Below, in pieces: positions 58,920 to 59,442 of a stretch of 59,442 bases of DNA. A program made the position numbers and the translations under genes. The stretch's first letter is position 1; each line of letters opens with the position of its first letter. The DNA comes from CAZOWW01 sp964583765 (GTDB taxonomy: Bacteria > Actinomycetota > Actinomycetes > Actinomycetales > Kineosporiaceae), in the NCBI GenBank assembly GCA_964583765.1, contig CAZOWW010000017.1:1-59442 (forward strand), given 5' to 3'. The notes under the pieces were generated by a model. It saw only the letters and a list, made by a program, of their open reading frames with translations. It searched no databases and was not told where the DNA came from.

Positions 58920-59442
58920 AGTGGGTTAGGTGCGCGAAGCCATATTTGATCATCTCCACTTCGAGGCCCGGGGCATCGGTGCCACATGGCTCGGCACGGG
59001 ATGGTGTGTGGCGTACGGGTCCTGCCGCGTGGATGAGGCATCGCATGGACGGGGAGGACGGCGGTCGAGGGTGTTGCACGTTCGGTGCGCCAGCCTCGTG
59101 CGGAGCGGCTGTGGGTGGGGCTCCGGGTTGCGTCTCATGGTCAGAGAGTGCCTAGCTCGTGACGTTTCGTGACCTTGGCCCGATCGTACTTGATGTTGGT
59201 GTGGCTTTGCGTGGGGGATGCCGTGATTGTTCTGTGATCTGCGGCACGAGGTATTGCGGCTGGTCAGGACCTCTTGTTACTCATTGTGGGTTGATCGACT
59301 ACCGAGAGTCCATGGTCGGGTTCGGGTGGAGGAGTGGTCCGGTGCGGGGATGGCTGCGGTCTGCGAACGTGCGACGTGAGGTCAGGGCACTGAGGTGATT
59401 TCAACCTGCCTGCGGGTCGCGGTGGTGTCCCCGGGGGGTTGG
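58920..59442. other. terminal stretch with no recognisable gene
   Basis: 523 bp at the window edge. Composition is less biased than in the coding regions (TTGATGTTGG, TGATTGTTCTGTGATCTG). No frame has both a good start and codon bias. It may be an old element remnant or an intergenic region. Confidence 0.4.

Overview
This is a very GC-rich window from a filamentous-type or related Actinomycetota genome. The evidence is near-exclusive G/C at third codon positions, many GTG starts, GTGA/ATGA overlaps, and families typical of that phylum (SARP-type BTAD, DUF2637, DUF4192, actinobacterial Tad genes, XRE-TPR regulators). I cannot name a genus. One run of 10 Ns (53332-53341) marks an assembly gap.

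Layout. (1) 0.6-9.5 kb: an accessory metabolic and regulatory island. On the minus strand one operon encodes a HisZ-like HisRS paralog, a complete HisRS and a SAM methyltransferase. A second encodes an XRE/TPR regulator, a MurB-like flavoenzyme, a second XRE/TPR regulator and a Nudix hydrolase. A HAD phosphatase faces the other way. GCGGAC-type palindromes stand before all three units, so they may form one regulon. (2) 9.9-22.3 kb, plus strand: a tightly overlapped Tad pilus or secretion operon (lipoprotein, secreted protein, SAF/CpaB-like, TadZ-like, TadA, TadB, TadC, Flp-like pilin, two TadE-like and one TadG-like protein), ending in a 1156-aa membrane protein that joins LysM repeats to a SARP-like BTAD module. 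(3) 22.5-37.7 kb: the accessory part of an integrative or conjugative element. It holds a Nudix gene broken by an in-frame stop, two paralogous low-complexity proteins, a TetR-like fragment, a lytic transglycosylase-NlpC/P60 hydrolase, DUF2637, a GGDEF diguanylate cyclase, DUF4192, DUF932 and several unknowns, mostly as short minus-strand units ended by strong hairpins. A diverged inverted repeat (24.1/35.6 kb) and a broken copy of the replication-relaxation gene show past rearrangement. (4) 37.7-47.9 kb, minus strand: conjugation genes (sigma-like DNA-binding protein, VirB2-like subunit, VirB6-like channel, PrgI-VirB4 fusion, TraG/VirD4-type ATPase, replication-relaxation protein). (5) 47.9-50.5 kb: a divergent control region full of GGTTGGGT repeats, then a methyltransferase-like protein, a DNA methyltransferase and an excisionase-like protein. 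(6) 50.8-58.4 kb, minus strand: a three-gene operon made of a 1602-aa protein with two GHKL ATPase modules and two phosphoribosyltransferase-like modules, a receiver-phosphotransferase fusion, and a membrane pentapeptide-repeat protein. I recognise no named system with this architecture, and it is my main candidate for a new signalling or defence system.

How the parts may work together (inference): regions 2-5 look like one mobile element that has both a type IV secretion channel for DNA and a Tad apparatus, with a peptidoglycan hydrolase to open the wall. No relaxase or integrase is visible in the window, so the element is either cut by the window edge, mobilised in trans, or decaying. Regions 1 and 6 are probably cargo or neighbouring chromosome.
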